Shown one piece after another: positions 1 to 6,450 of a stretch of 13,434 nt of DNA. The stretch is from CAYGZQ01 sp964354375 [NCBI: uncultured Planctomycetota bacterium] (GTDB lineage Bacteria > JAJVIF01 > JAPKYR01), in contig CAYGZQ010000064.1 in assembly GCA_964354375.1 (NCBI GenBank), positions 1 to 13,434 of the forward strand. The letters run 5' to 3'. Each line of letters starts with the position of its first letter. Position 1 is the stretch's first letter. The position numbers and the translations under genes are program-made. The notes under the pieces were generated by a model. It made no database searches, had not been told where the DNA came from, and saw only the letters and a list, made by a program, of their open reading frames with translations.

Positions 1-81
1 CGCCCTCCCGATTCGACTCCTTTGTCCCCCGTTCGTTGAGTTTTGAGACAGTCTCTGCATTTGCCGGGAGATATATAGATC

Positions 82-143
82 GGTGGCTCCCACAAGCGGA
101 GTCTTCGTCCGCCGCGGCGGATTGTGGGAGTCTCATATTATTC
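82..143 (+). repeat. REP-like hairpin element, copy A (start of repeat cluster)
   Basis: The sequence has a perfect 9-bp stem, CTCCCACAA (87-95) with TTGTGGGAG (122-130). Inside it are a smaller hairpin, GCGGA/TCCGC (96-100/108-112), and a perfect 12-bp palindrome CCGCCGCGGCGG (109-120). On the minus strand it reads TGAGACTCCCA, then CCGCCGCGGCGG, then GGGAGCCACC. This is the same order of blocks as the right arm of the repeats beside the transposase gene: TGAGACACCCA, CGCCGAGGCGG, GGGCGCCAC. I infer that it is a diverged member of that family. It continues into ATTATTC (137-143), which recurs inverted at 183-189. Confidence 0.6.
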
Positions 144-182
144 ATAATTGCATCATTTGGAATACCAAGCGTTTCGAAGGAA

Positions 183-232
183 GAATAATGTGAAACACCT
201 ACAAACTCGAGGACTCGTTTGTAGGCGTTACC
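183..232 (-). repeat. REP-like hairpin element, copy B (inverted relative to copy A)
   Basis: A perfect 9-bp stem CCTACAAAC/GTTTGTAGG (198-206/217-225) encloses the 10-nt loop TCGAGGACTC. Read on the minus strand, it goes from GGTAAC through the stem to CACATTATTC, matching copy A's GGTGGC to CATATTATTC. Copies A and B therefore face each other, with GAATAAT/ATTATTC on their inner sides. This head-to-head pairing is typical of bacterial interspersed mosaic elements. It lacks the CCGCCGCGGCGG insert of copy A. Confidence 0.55.
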
Positions 233-246
233 AGCCTCCGTCGACC

Positions 247-301
247 GTGGCGGACTCCGCTTGTGACGGGCACCCAGGTGGGGATCCCCCGGCATTGGGG
301 G
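247..301. repeat. Degenerate repeat remnant and GC hairpin
   Basis: Positions 247-274 contain GGCGGACTCCGCTTGTG. This resembles the minus strand of copy A (GGCGGACGAAGACTCCGC followed by TTGTGG) with a few bases missing. Just after it, CCCCC (286-290) and GGGGG (297-301) can pair across a 6-nt loop. No gene is credible here. I regard it as a decayed piece of the same repeat cluster, though the match is short. Confidence 0.35.
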
Positions 302-343
302 CCGCACGTGTTCTGATTCCGGCGTTGATGATGCCTGTGGTGT

Positions 344-382
344 AACGTCCACATGCTCGAAGACTCGCATGTAGACGCCACC
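344..382 (-). repeat. REP-like hairpin element, copy C
   Basis: A 10-bp stem with one mismatch, GTCCACATGC (347-356) and GCATGTAGAC (367-376), encloses the loop TCGAAGACTC. That loop differs by one base from the loop of copy B, while the stem sequences have changed. On the minus strand it starts GGTGGCG, as copy A does. Conserved loop and flanks with a drifting stem suggest family members kept for structure or dispersed by a transposase. Confidence 0.5.
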
Positions 383-462
383 GGCCACGGCCACGCCCTC
401 CCTTACGGTCAGGCCCCTGAAGGAGAGTCGTGATTCTGACGTCCTTGCCTGGGATTCCTGGA

Positions 463-483
463 CCCGGCGAATGCATCGCCGGG
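463..483 (-). terminator. Hairpin directly after the histidine kinase stop codon
   Basis: A perfect 8-bp stem CCCGGCGA/TCGCCGGG (463-470/476-483) with a 5-nt loop abuts the kinase stop codon (TAG, minus strand, 484-486). No T-run follows in the direction of transcription, so it is not a classical intrinsic terminator. It could protect the 3' end of the mRNA, act with Rho, or be another palindromic repeat. Its position at the end of a three-gene unit favours a 3'-end role. Confidence 0.45.
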
Positions 484-2310
484 CTACTTTGCTTTGCGGG
501 GTTTGTCGTCGGGGAAGGCGGGCAGGTCGACGACGACGATCGTACCCTTGTCGACCTCGCTCTCGATACGTATCCTGGCTTTGTGCTCGGAGAGGACGCT
601 CTGCACGATCGCGAGCCCCAGACCGCTCCCGCCTCGCTTCGTCGTGAAGTACGGGTTGAAGCTCTGCTTTAAGGCGTCCTGATCCATCCCCACGCCCTGA
701 TCGATGATGGTGACCCGAACCCTGGACGCGTCCCTGGACCTGACATGGTCCACTCGCACGCTGATCTTCCCCTCGCGACCCTCCATCGCCTCGACCGCGT
801 TCTTCAGAAGGTTCGTGAACACCCGGCTCATCGCGTCCCGATCTATCTGCACGTTCGGGACATCCTCGGCGCAGGTGAGCTCGATCGACGTCCCGATCTC
901 GGGCTTGTCGAACAATGCGACCGATCCCCTGATGACCTCGCAGATGTCGCTGGGCAGAAGAATGGGTTTCGGCATACGCGCGAAATTGGAGAATTCGTCC
1001 GCGAGCGTTTTCAGCCGGTCGACCTCCTGGAGAATCGTGTCGCTCGTTTCCTCGAGTGAGCTTTCGAACGCGGGGGGATTCGCCTTGTACACTCGCATCA
1101 AATTCTGTATCGAGAGCTTTATCGGCGAGAGAGGGTTCTTGATCTCGTGCGCAAGCCGTCGCGCGACCTCCCTCCAGGCGGATATCTTCTCAGCTTCCAC
1201 AAGCCTGCGGGTGTTCGCATCGAGCTCGTCGGCCATCGTGTTGAACGACTTGACCAGGTCCTCCACTTCATCCCCGGAATGCACATCGACCCGCCTGCTC
1301 AGGTCGCCGAATGCCAAGGCCGTGACCGCTTTCTTCAGGCGCTCGATGGGCAGGGTGATCGATTTTGCGATAAGGAAGGCGAGGAGGATGGCCACAATCC
1401 CGCCGAGGACGGCCTCGAGGAGGATGGCCCCCAGAAGCGCGCGTCTTCGATTCAGCAGGTCGGATTTCGGGATCAGGAGGTGAAGGGTGACCGGGCTGTG
1501 GATGTTGTCTGCTTCCGAGCGGGGGAATGGGAGTGCCGCGAGCTGATAGATTTTTCCTTCCAGCGTGATCTCGGACTGTCCGCCGGAAAGTGCTGCGAGA
1601 AGCCCGGGATCGAGCGGCTGTCCCTCTTCCTGCCAGCTTGCGATCGGGGCCACGTCCGGGTCATCGGCCACCACCACGATCTTGGCGCCCGCGAGGTCGG
1701 CGGTGCGTGCCACGAAATCGGAGTCGATTCTCTCGGCGCCCCACAACACTCCGTCCACCCGGTCTCGTCCGAGGAAGGGGTCGGGCGACGTGATGGGCAG
1801 GTAGACCTCGGCGACGAATTCCGATTTCGCGGCGATTGTCTCGACTCCTACAGACCGCACTGTCTCCCTTGCCAGCGCGCGCGACAGGTGCTCGGAGTAC
1901 GTTCCCGACGGGTCCAGCAAATTGTTGTCAAATGCATTCTCATCGTGTCCCGCCGCCAGGACAATTCCATCGGGCGACACGATCCAGAGGTAATCGATGA
2001 CTGCGATGTTGCGAAGCTCGGCGGCACGGTTGATGAGCTCGCCTTTGGGGCCGGTTCCCGCGAGACGGTCGACCAGGCTGTTGCGGAAATCGAAATTGTC
2101 GCGCATGCCGCTCAGACGACTTTCGAGTTCGTCGAGAAGCAGGTCGACCTCGAGCCCGATGCCGCTTGCCACGGTCGTCTCGCGGGCCTCCACAAGCTCT
2201 GCGAAGCTCTGGTCGAGCTCTCTCGCGGCGCTGATGCCGAGGAAGACGACAAGTCCTGCGATGACCAGTAGGAATGTCAGGGCCAGTTTTGCAAAGATGC
2301 TCATCCGCAT
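484..2310 (-). CDS. NtrY-like membrane sensor histidine kinase
   Basis: This is a 608-residue membrane histidine kinase that should autophosphorylate and pass phosphate to a response regulator. Visible in order: a membrane segment (about 7-27), a periplasmic sensor region (about 30-290), a second membrane segment (about 291-317), a HAMP domain (about 315-367), and a dimerisation/phosphoacceptor domain with H388 in LAHEIKNPL. The ATPase domain has an N box (NLLKNAVEAM, 500-509), a G1 box (DQGVGM) and a G2 box (GSGLGLAI). The stretch AWREVARRLAHEIKNPLSPI is characteristic of the NtrY group. NtrY proteins usually carry a PAS domain between HAMP and the H box; here the two are adjacent, so PAS appears to be absent. 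The periplasmic part has a Cache-like strand pattern (YLWIVSPDGIVLAA). The start lies 3 nt after the upstream stop, with GAGGAG about 12 nt before the ATG. ATG at 2304 is an alternative start. No response regulator gene is in the window. Confidence 0.93.
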   Translation of the reverse strand: MRMSIFAKLALTFLLVIAGLVVFLGISAARELDQSFAELVEARETTVASGIGLEVDLLLDELESRLSGMRDNFDFRNSLVDRLAGTGPKGELINRAAELRNIAVIDYLWIVSPDGIVLAAGHDENAFDNNLLDPSGTYSEHLSRALARETVRSVGVETIAAKSEFVAEVYLPITSPDPFLGRDRVDGVLWGAERIDSDFVARTADLAGAKIVVVADDPDVAPIASWQEEGQPLDPGLLAALSGGQSEITLEGKIYQLAALPFPRSEADNIHSPVTLHLLIPKSDLLNRRRALLGAILLEAVLGGIVAILLAFLIAKSITLPIERLKKAVTALAFGDLSRRVDVHSGDEVEDLVKSFNTMADELDANTRRLVEAEKISAWREVARRLAHEIKNPLSPIKLSIQNLMRVYKANPPAFESSLEETSDTILQEVDRLKTLADEFSNFARMPKPILLPSDICEVIRGSVALFDKPEIGTSIELTCAEDVPNVQIDRDAMSRVFTNLLKNAVEAMEGREGKISVRVDHVRSRDASRVRVTIIDQGVGMDQDALKQSFNPYFTTKRGGSGLGLAIVQSVLSEHKARIRIESEVDKGTIVVVDLPAFPDDKPRKAK

Positions 2311-2313
2311 CGT

Positions 2314-3849
2314 TCAGTCACCCGGCTCCTCGGGCAGACGCCCCATGAATGCCCTCCAGAAAACAGTTCCCGGAAATACCTCGTTCGGGACGAGAGAGAT
2401 ATCGGGACCCGGCGCAAACAGGATATCGTACCGGACCAGCGGGATCGCAATACCTGCCGATGCCAATGTCAATCCGACCGCTTCGAGGTCCGCGGCCGGG
2501 TCGAGAGATCGGACCGATCGAAGCGCGTTGGCGCTCTCGGGGTCCAGCCCAAGGCCAACGAGCTTCCACCATCCCGACCTGTCGTACAATGCCAGGCACT
2601 GAGGCAGGACTCCCTCTCCTCCGCTGGGCAGTCTCAACGCAAGGAGTATCGCGTCGGCGTCCATAGACAGCGCAAGCGGACCCTTCTCGCGGGTGATCTG
2701 GACGGGAACGCCGAAGCTCTCCCAGTTCGCCCTCAGCCTTCCCGCCACAGCTTCCGCGGCCGGATCGTCCGGCACGAGCAGGGTAAGACTTTCGCGAGGC
2801 TGGGGCAATGCCGAATAAAGTCTGCGAGCCTGGTCAAGTGAGCTCGACCAGTCGGTCCCCTGGGCCGAAGTGCCGGAAAAATCTGCGGAGACGACCGCCC
2901 CTTCGCCCAGCACCACTTGCGCGAGGCTCTGACGGTCGACGGCCAGGCCAAGCGCCGTCCTTTCGTTTGTGTCGGGCAACTTCGCGGGATTGAAAATCAG
3001 CACAATCAGGGCTTGCCCGATCGTCTCGATCCTTCCCGCCGCTGCACGCGACGATTCCGTGAATTTGTCCCTTTCATTCGAGGCAATGATGAGCGCGTCG
3101 AGGCTTCCGCGACCGAAATCGAGAACGCTTTCATCTGCGGAGGGGTAGGCGACCACACTCACCTGGTCGAGATACGCCCGTCCCCAGATATGGGAAAGGG
3201 AAGGTGTCAGGAGGCTTCTGTCGGGCGAAGGTCGCTCGAGCAGGAAAGGCCCCGTCCCGTCGGGGACCTGCGCAGTCGAAGGGACTGCGAGTCGAAGCGC
3301 GGGAGTCCTGAGCGCCTGTCGGACTTTCTCCGGGTCAATGTCGGCTCTCAGGTAGAGGTCGAGGGTCCTGTCGTCCACGGGGACGATTCCGGAGATGTCG
3401 GCGGACAGGTCGTCGATTCCTTCAATGCTTCTCAGAGCCCAGAGTGCGTCCCATCGCTCGCGAACACGGGTGTTCCAGCATGCCGCGATATCGTGGGCGG
3501 TCAGGATTCGCGAGGGATCGTCGGCAAGGACGATGTTCGCCGAGATGGTGAGACGGACTCTGTCGGGACGGACCTGTTCCCACTGTGCCGGAGGGATGCC
3601 CTCGCCGATCGGGAAGAGAGTCTGATACACCTCGTCCAGAAGTGTCGAGTTAAGGGGCGGGAGAGGGCGCGAGACGGCGCCGCTGAGCTCGCGGGCGCTG
3701 AGACCCACTGCCGGCGACCCGCCGGTGGAGATTATTCCCATTCCGTCAACATCGGAGCCCGTGAACAACAGAGCCAACGCCGCGAGAATCGTCGGAGCGA
3801 TGGAGCATCTGTTCAGTCGCGGGCGTGATTTCGACGGTCGGGCGGACAT
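2314..3849 (-). CDS. Exported solute-binding protein of the peptide/nickel-binding family 5, divergent
   Basis: This 511-residue protein looks like a divergent member of the ABC-transporter solute-binding protein family 5 (oligopeptide, nickel and related ligands). Family landmarks can be read in order: a signal or anchor segment (IAPTILAALALLF, 17-29), RILTAHDIAACW (114-125, equivalent to the usual LTAeDV), GTGPFLLER (198-206), YLDQVSVVAYP (226-236) with DFGRGSLDALI after it, and FNPAKLPDTNERTALGLAVD (286-305). The length is normal for the family. There is no convincing lipobox Cys after the hydrophobic stretch. The reading frame is open for another 732 nt upstream, but that part overlaps the neighbouring gene. 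The ATG at 3849 shares one base with that gene's stop (TGATG) and is followed directly by a signal-like sequence, so I chose it. No permease or ATPase genes lie nearby. Because it is joined to a histidine kinase gene, it may deliver ligand information to the sensor rather than feed a transporter (inference). Confidence 0.8.
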   Translation of the reverse strand: MSARPSKSRPRLNRCSIAPTILAALALLFTGSDVDGMGIISTGGSPAVGLSARELSGAVSRPLPPLNSTLLDEVYQTLFPIGEGIPPAQWEQVRPDRVRLTISANIVLADDPSRILTAHDIAACWNTRVRERWDALWALRSIEGIDDLSADISGIVPVDDRTLDLYLRADIDPEKVRQALRTPALRLAVPSTAQVPDGTGPFLLERPSPDRSLLTPSLSHIWGRAYLDQVSVVAYPSADESVLDFGRGSLDALIIASNERDKFTESSRAAAGRIETIGQALIVLIFNPAKLPDTNERTALGLAVDRQSLAQVVLGEGAVVSADFSGTSAQGTDWSSSLDQARRLYSALPQPRESLTLLVPDDPAAEAVAGRLRANWESFGVPVQITREKGPLALSMDADAILLALRLPSGGEGVLPQCLALYDRSGWWKLVGLGLDPESANALRSVRSLDPAADLEAVGLTLASAGIAIPLVRYDILFAPGPDISLVPNEVFPGTVFWRAFMGRLPEEPGD

Positions 3850-5396
3850 CAGTAGTAGATTCTCACCCCCTCCTTTTCGAGGACGGCGGACAGAATCTCC
3901 GCGCGACCGTCCCGGTCGATGTCGCCGAGGGCAAGATCGATGATCGGTCCCTGGGGAACCGGGAACTGGGCAAGAAGCGCCTGGGTGAGGGGATTGATCA
4001 GCGAGATTTTGTCGCCCGTGACGCCGGCAGATGTCAGGATCGCGACCGGACCCTCCGCGTACATCGCCACCCGAAGGCGGTTGCCCCATTTGCCGGGAAG
4101 AACCTGCGATTCGCCGCGCCCTCCGAGGAGATGAACGGTTCCCCCGGTATCTACGGCGAGCAGCTGCTGGGACCTTGCGCCTGTCTGGGTCAGTGGAGCG
4201 ATATCGAGGACGGGGAATCCTGTGACAAGCGAAGCGGGCTCGGTTTCGGTTGTGGGGAAAACCCACTGGATCGCGGACGGATCGAGGGCGGGGGCGTCGG
4301 ACAGATAGGGGGCCACGACAACCCCTCCGGTGCGGGGGTCGACGGCTCGTGCCGGCCAGGGGAGAAATTCGAGAAGGAGCCAGCTGTCGCCGTGGAGCTG
4401 CCAGACCTCTCCGCGGGCGGCGCCGGGCGGAGCGAGGCAAACCTCGACCTGCCCGTCGCCGTTGAGATCGATAAGCTCGAGTGAGCCCGTGTCCTCGCGG
4501 TGATGCACCTGCCCCGGCGGCGTTGAAACCCTGAGGGAGCTCAGAAGACGCGGCTCGGCGCCCGCAAGATCGTATACCCATAAGTCCGATCCGTCCAGGA
4601 TCGCAAGCTCATCGGCTGAGCCTGGAACGATGTTCCCGGATGCGATACACACGCCCCTTCGTCCCGGCGGCGCTATGGAGTGAGCGAAGGGCGTCGCGGT
4701 CCCGTCGACATAAGAGGGATCAAGGTAGTACTGCGCTGGCGGACGCTCGCCCGTGAGTGGATTCACCAGCGTGCTTCCGCTTATCTCGCCGCCGGGATCG
4801 CTCAGCGTCACGCGAAGCGTCTTTCCCTCGGCATCCGGAGCGATCTCAAGTCTCCAGGCGGGCTCGGAGACCTCTCCGAGCACGGGTCGGATGTTCCTTC
4901 GGAGGCTGAGCAGGTTGGACAGCGCTTGCAGCAGTTGATCGAGCTCGGCGTCGCCGGCCTCCGCCGTGTCGGAAATCAGGGCGAGGGTGGGGGGGACATG
5001 AACGAGCCTGGCAAAATGCAGCTCAGTAATTGTCGAGATGTCAAGACCGCCCAGAGGCTGAGCGAAACTGTAATCCTCCCTGGTCCAGGCGACCTGCACG
5101 TTCCCCGCGATCTCGTTGCTCCCACCGCCATGCGGCGTTCGGTAGATTTCGAAAACCTGGCCGACCGCCACGCCGTCCTGGCTGCCTGCATCGATGAAAC
5201 ACCCGTCCTCGCGCACCGAAAGCACGCGAGTGCTCATGTCGAGGCGATTCGCGAGCACGAGATCATCGGCCCAATCGACAATCGAGGATGCGGTCGCGGA
5301 GATGTTCCATCCCCTCTCCGCCTCTTCCTCGACATTCTGCGGACCTGCCGCGGACACGAGAAAAAGCCACGGCAGGAGGACCACGAGATATCGCAT
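3849..5396 (-). CDS. Exported protein with FG-GAP/VCBS-like calcium-binding repeats
   Basis: This is a 515-residue secreted or periplasmic protein. It opens with a signal peptide (MRYLVVLLPWLFLVSAAG). A small beta domain follows (about 57-90: VLSVREDGCFIDAGSQDGVAVGQVFEIY laid out across it); it resembles the domain found at the C-terminus of flagellar assembly protein FlgT and in related cell-envelope proteins. The second half (about 245-515) reads like a beta-propeller with two Asp-rich loops, LIDLNGDGQVEVCLA (308-322) and LGDIDRDGRAEILSA (490-504), typical of FG-GAP/VCBS repeats that bind calcium. I prefer ATG 5396 over ATG 5414: it has GAGG 9 nt upstream, it starts the signal peptide cleanly, and ATG 5414 would sit within about 10 nt of the predicted -10 box. 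It heads the three-gene unit with the binding protein and the kinase. A structural or sensing role in the envelope is likely; the exact function is unknown. Confidence 0.8.
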   Translation of the reverse strand: MRYLVVLLPWLFLVSAAGPQNVEEEAERGWNISATASSIVDWADDLVLANRLDMSTRVLSVREDGCFIDAGSQDGVAVGQVFEIYRTPHGGGSNEIAGNVQVAWTREDYSFAQPLGGLDISTITELHFARLVHVPPTLALISDTAEAGDAELDQLLQALSNLLSLRRNIRPVLGEVSEPAWRLEIAPDAEGKTLRVTLSDPGGEISGSTLVNPLTGERPPAQYYLDPSYVDGTATPFAHSIAPPGRRGVCIASGNIVPGSADELAILDGSDLWVYDLAGAEPRLLSSLRVSTPPGQVHHREDTGSLELIDLNGDGQVEVCLAPPGAARGEVWQLHGDSWLLLEFLPWPARAVDPRTGGVVVAPYLSDAPALDPSAIQWVFPTTETEPASLVTGFPVLDIAPLTQTGARSQQLLAVDTGGTVHLLGGRGESQVLPGKWGNRLRVAMYAEGPVAILTSAGVTGDKISLINPLTQALLAQFPVPQGPIIDLALGDIDRDGRAEILSAVLEKEGVRIYY

Positions 5397-5423
5397 TGAA
5401 GCGCGCCTCAACATTGCCGCTCG

Positions 5424-5432
5424 ATTATAACA
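5424..5432 (-). promoter_or_regulatory. Extended -10 promoter for the FG-GAP/binding protein/kinase unit
   Basis: On the minus strand the sequence reads TGTTATAAT, a perfect TATAAT box with the TG of an extended -10. The -35 region is weak (CCTCAA at a 17-nt spacing, or TCAAAA closer in), as is common with extended -10 promoters. Transcription would begin near 5417, leaving a short leader that contains the GAGG before ATG 5396. Confidence 0.6.
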
Positions 5433-5519
5433 ATAATGGATGGTTTTTGAGGGCCCTGCGAGGGTTCTATGTGCTCTCTTCGCTCCTCAATGGCGGATAT
5501 TTCGCAGCTTCGTGATCCC

Positions 5520-5631
5520 GTGGCGCCCGTACGTACGGTCCGAGCGCAGCGAGGGCCGTATGGACGGGTGTCTCAAGGTCTAAGATGAGACACCCATCCG
5601 CCCGCCGAGGCGGCGTGCGTATGGGCGCCAC
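5520..5631 (+). repeat. Cloverleaf-like palindromic repeat, copy 1 (upstream of the transposase gene)
   Basis: The ends form a 14-bp stem with one mismatch: GTGGCGCCCGTACG (5520-5533) and CGTATGGGCGCCAC (5618-5631). Inside are three further stems: TACGGTCC/GGGCCGTA (5534-5541/5553-5560, one G-T pair), GGACGGGTGTCTCA with TGAGACACCCATCC (5562-5575/5586-5599, one mismatch, 10-nt loop), and CGCC/GGCG near 5603-5612. Together they can fold into a cloverleaf. The last 45 bases are identical to the end of copy 2. I see no gene between the promoter near 5430 and 5711. Confidence 0.8.
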
Positions 5632-5710
5632 AAGAGTGCATCAAAATGTCATCGAAGAATCCCGGATCCATGTGTCAGGTCTCCGCTCTGACGATCGTTT
5701 AGATGGAGGA

Positions 5711-6262
5711 ATGAGCCGTTCGCCGCAGAAATATGCCCGTTTCAATGTGCCGGGCCACGCTCACGCCCTGACTTTCGGCTGTTTCAGAAACAGGAGGTTC
5801 CTGGATTGTAGCCGCACTCGATTGTATGTGATCGAGGCGCTGAACCGGGCCAGGGAGACTCACAGTTTCGATGTCTGGGCATTTGTGATCATGCCTGACC
5901 ATGTACACTTGCTGGTCTGGCCTAGACAGGAAGCATATTCCGTCTCCGAGATTCTGAAATCCATAAAGTTGCCGGTTGCCATGAAGGCAATCTCGTTTCT
6001 CAAAGCAAATGGCCCGGAAATGCTGCGCTCTATGGAGACCGGTCTAAGAGCGCCCAGGTATCGGTTCTGGCAGGACGGAGGCGGCTACGACAAGAACATC
6101 ACCGACTGCGATGAGATGCTGAAGCTGATCGAATACATGCACGATAATCCTGTGCGGAAGAGTCTGGTCGAGACACCGGATGCTTGGTACTGGTCCAGCG
6201 CTCGAGCATGGCTCTATGGCGACACGCACCCACTCAAGATCGATCGCGAGAGTTTCCCATAA
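5711..6262 (+). CDS. REP-associated tyrosine transposase (RAYT, Y1/HUH family)
   Basis: This 183-residue protein of the IS200-like Y1 transposase superfamily should nick and join single-stranded DNA at palindromic repeats. It carries the metal-binding HUH motif as HVH in MPDHVHLLVWP (61-71). It also has the family's YxxxNP motif in EYMHDNPVRKSL (141-152), where Y142 lines up with the catalytic Tyr of E. coli TnpA-REP as I remember that sequence. RFWQDGGGYDKNI (118-130) and WYWSSA (159-164) are further family landmarks. The length is typical and the gene looks intact. The frame is open upstream to 5585, but that part lies within the palindromic repeat; ATG 5711 begins the usual MSRSP-type N-terminus. 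Its GGAGGA is very close to the ATG, so the start is not certain. The two flanking palindromic repeats are the likely substrate, and the whole resembles the REP-RAYT-REP units called REPtrons. Confidence 0.92.
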   Translation: MSRSPQKYARFNVPGHAHALTFGCFRNRRFLDCSRTRLYVIEALNRARETHSFDVWAFVIMPDHVHLLVWPRQEAYSVSEILKSIKLPVAMKAISFLKANGPEMLRSMETGLRAPRYRFWQDGGGYDKNITDCDEMLKLIEYMHDNPVRKSLVETPDAWYWSSARAWLYGDTHPLKIDRESFP

Positions 6263-6274
6263 CTCTAGTCCCCT

Positions 6275-6402
6275 GTGGCGCCCGTACGTTCGCCCCGAGC
6301 TTGTCGAGGGGCGGACGGACGGATGTCTCAAGGTGTTGGAGAGATTCTGCTTAAGGTGAGACACCCATCCGCCCGCCGAGGCGGCGTGCGTATGGGCGCC
6401 AC
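6275..6402 (+). repeat. Cloverleaf-like palindromic repeat, copy 2 (downstream of the transposase gene)
   Basis: It has the same orientation and end sequences as copy 1: GTGGCGCCCGTACG (6275-6288) and CGTATGGGCGCCAC (6389-6402). The first internal arm has different bases that still pair (CGCCCC with GGGGCG, 6291-6296/6307-6312). The central stem is GGACGGATGTCTCA with TGAGACACCCATCC (6317-6330/6357-6370). Its loop is 26 nt, against 10 in copy 1. The 45 bases 6358-6402 match 5587-5631 exactly. It begins 13 nt after the transposase stop and ends 48 nt before the stop of the convergent GGDEF gene, so it may also act as a bidirectional 3' hairpin. Confidence 0.8.
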
Positions 6403-6450
6403 GGAGAATGAACGATGACATCAGTAATGGTGGAAAGGACCGCCGCGAAC

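Noticed and set aside
148-345. Small open frames in the left intergenic region
   Set aside because: They cross the hairpin repeats, have no ribosome binding site I can support, and their translations look random.
1147-2271. Long open frame on the plus strand opposite the histidine kinase
   Set aside because: Its translation has no recognisable motif and the kinase on the other strand is complete and well conserved. It is a by-product of GC-rich codon use.
3850-4581. Upstream extension of the binding-protein reading frame
   Set aside because: It is Arg/Pro-rich, overlaps the FG-GAP protein gene on the same strand, and has no family similarity. The ATG at 3849, with coupled TGATG and a signal segment, is far better.
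5585-5710. Earlier starts for the transposase
   Set aside because: They lie in the palindromic repeat and the encoded residues do not resemble the family N-terminus. Readthrough from the repeat cannot be fully excluded.
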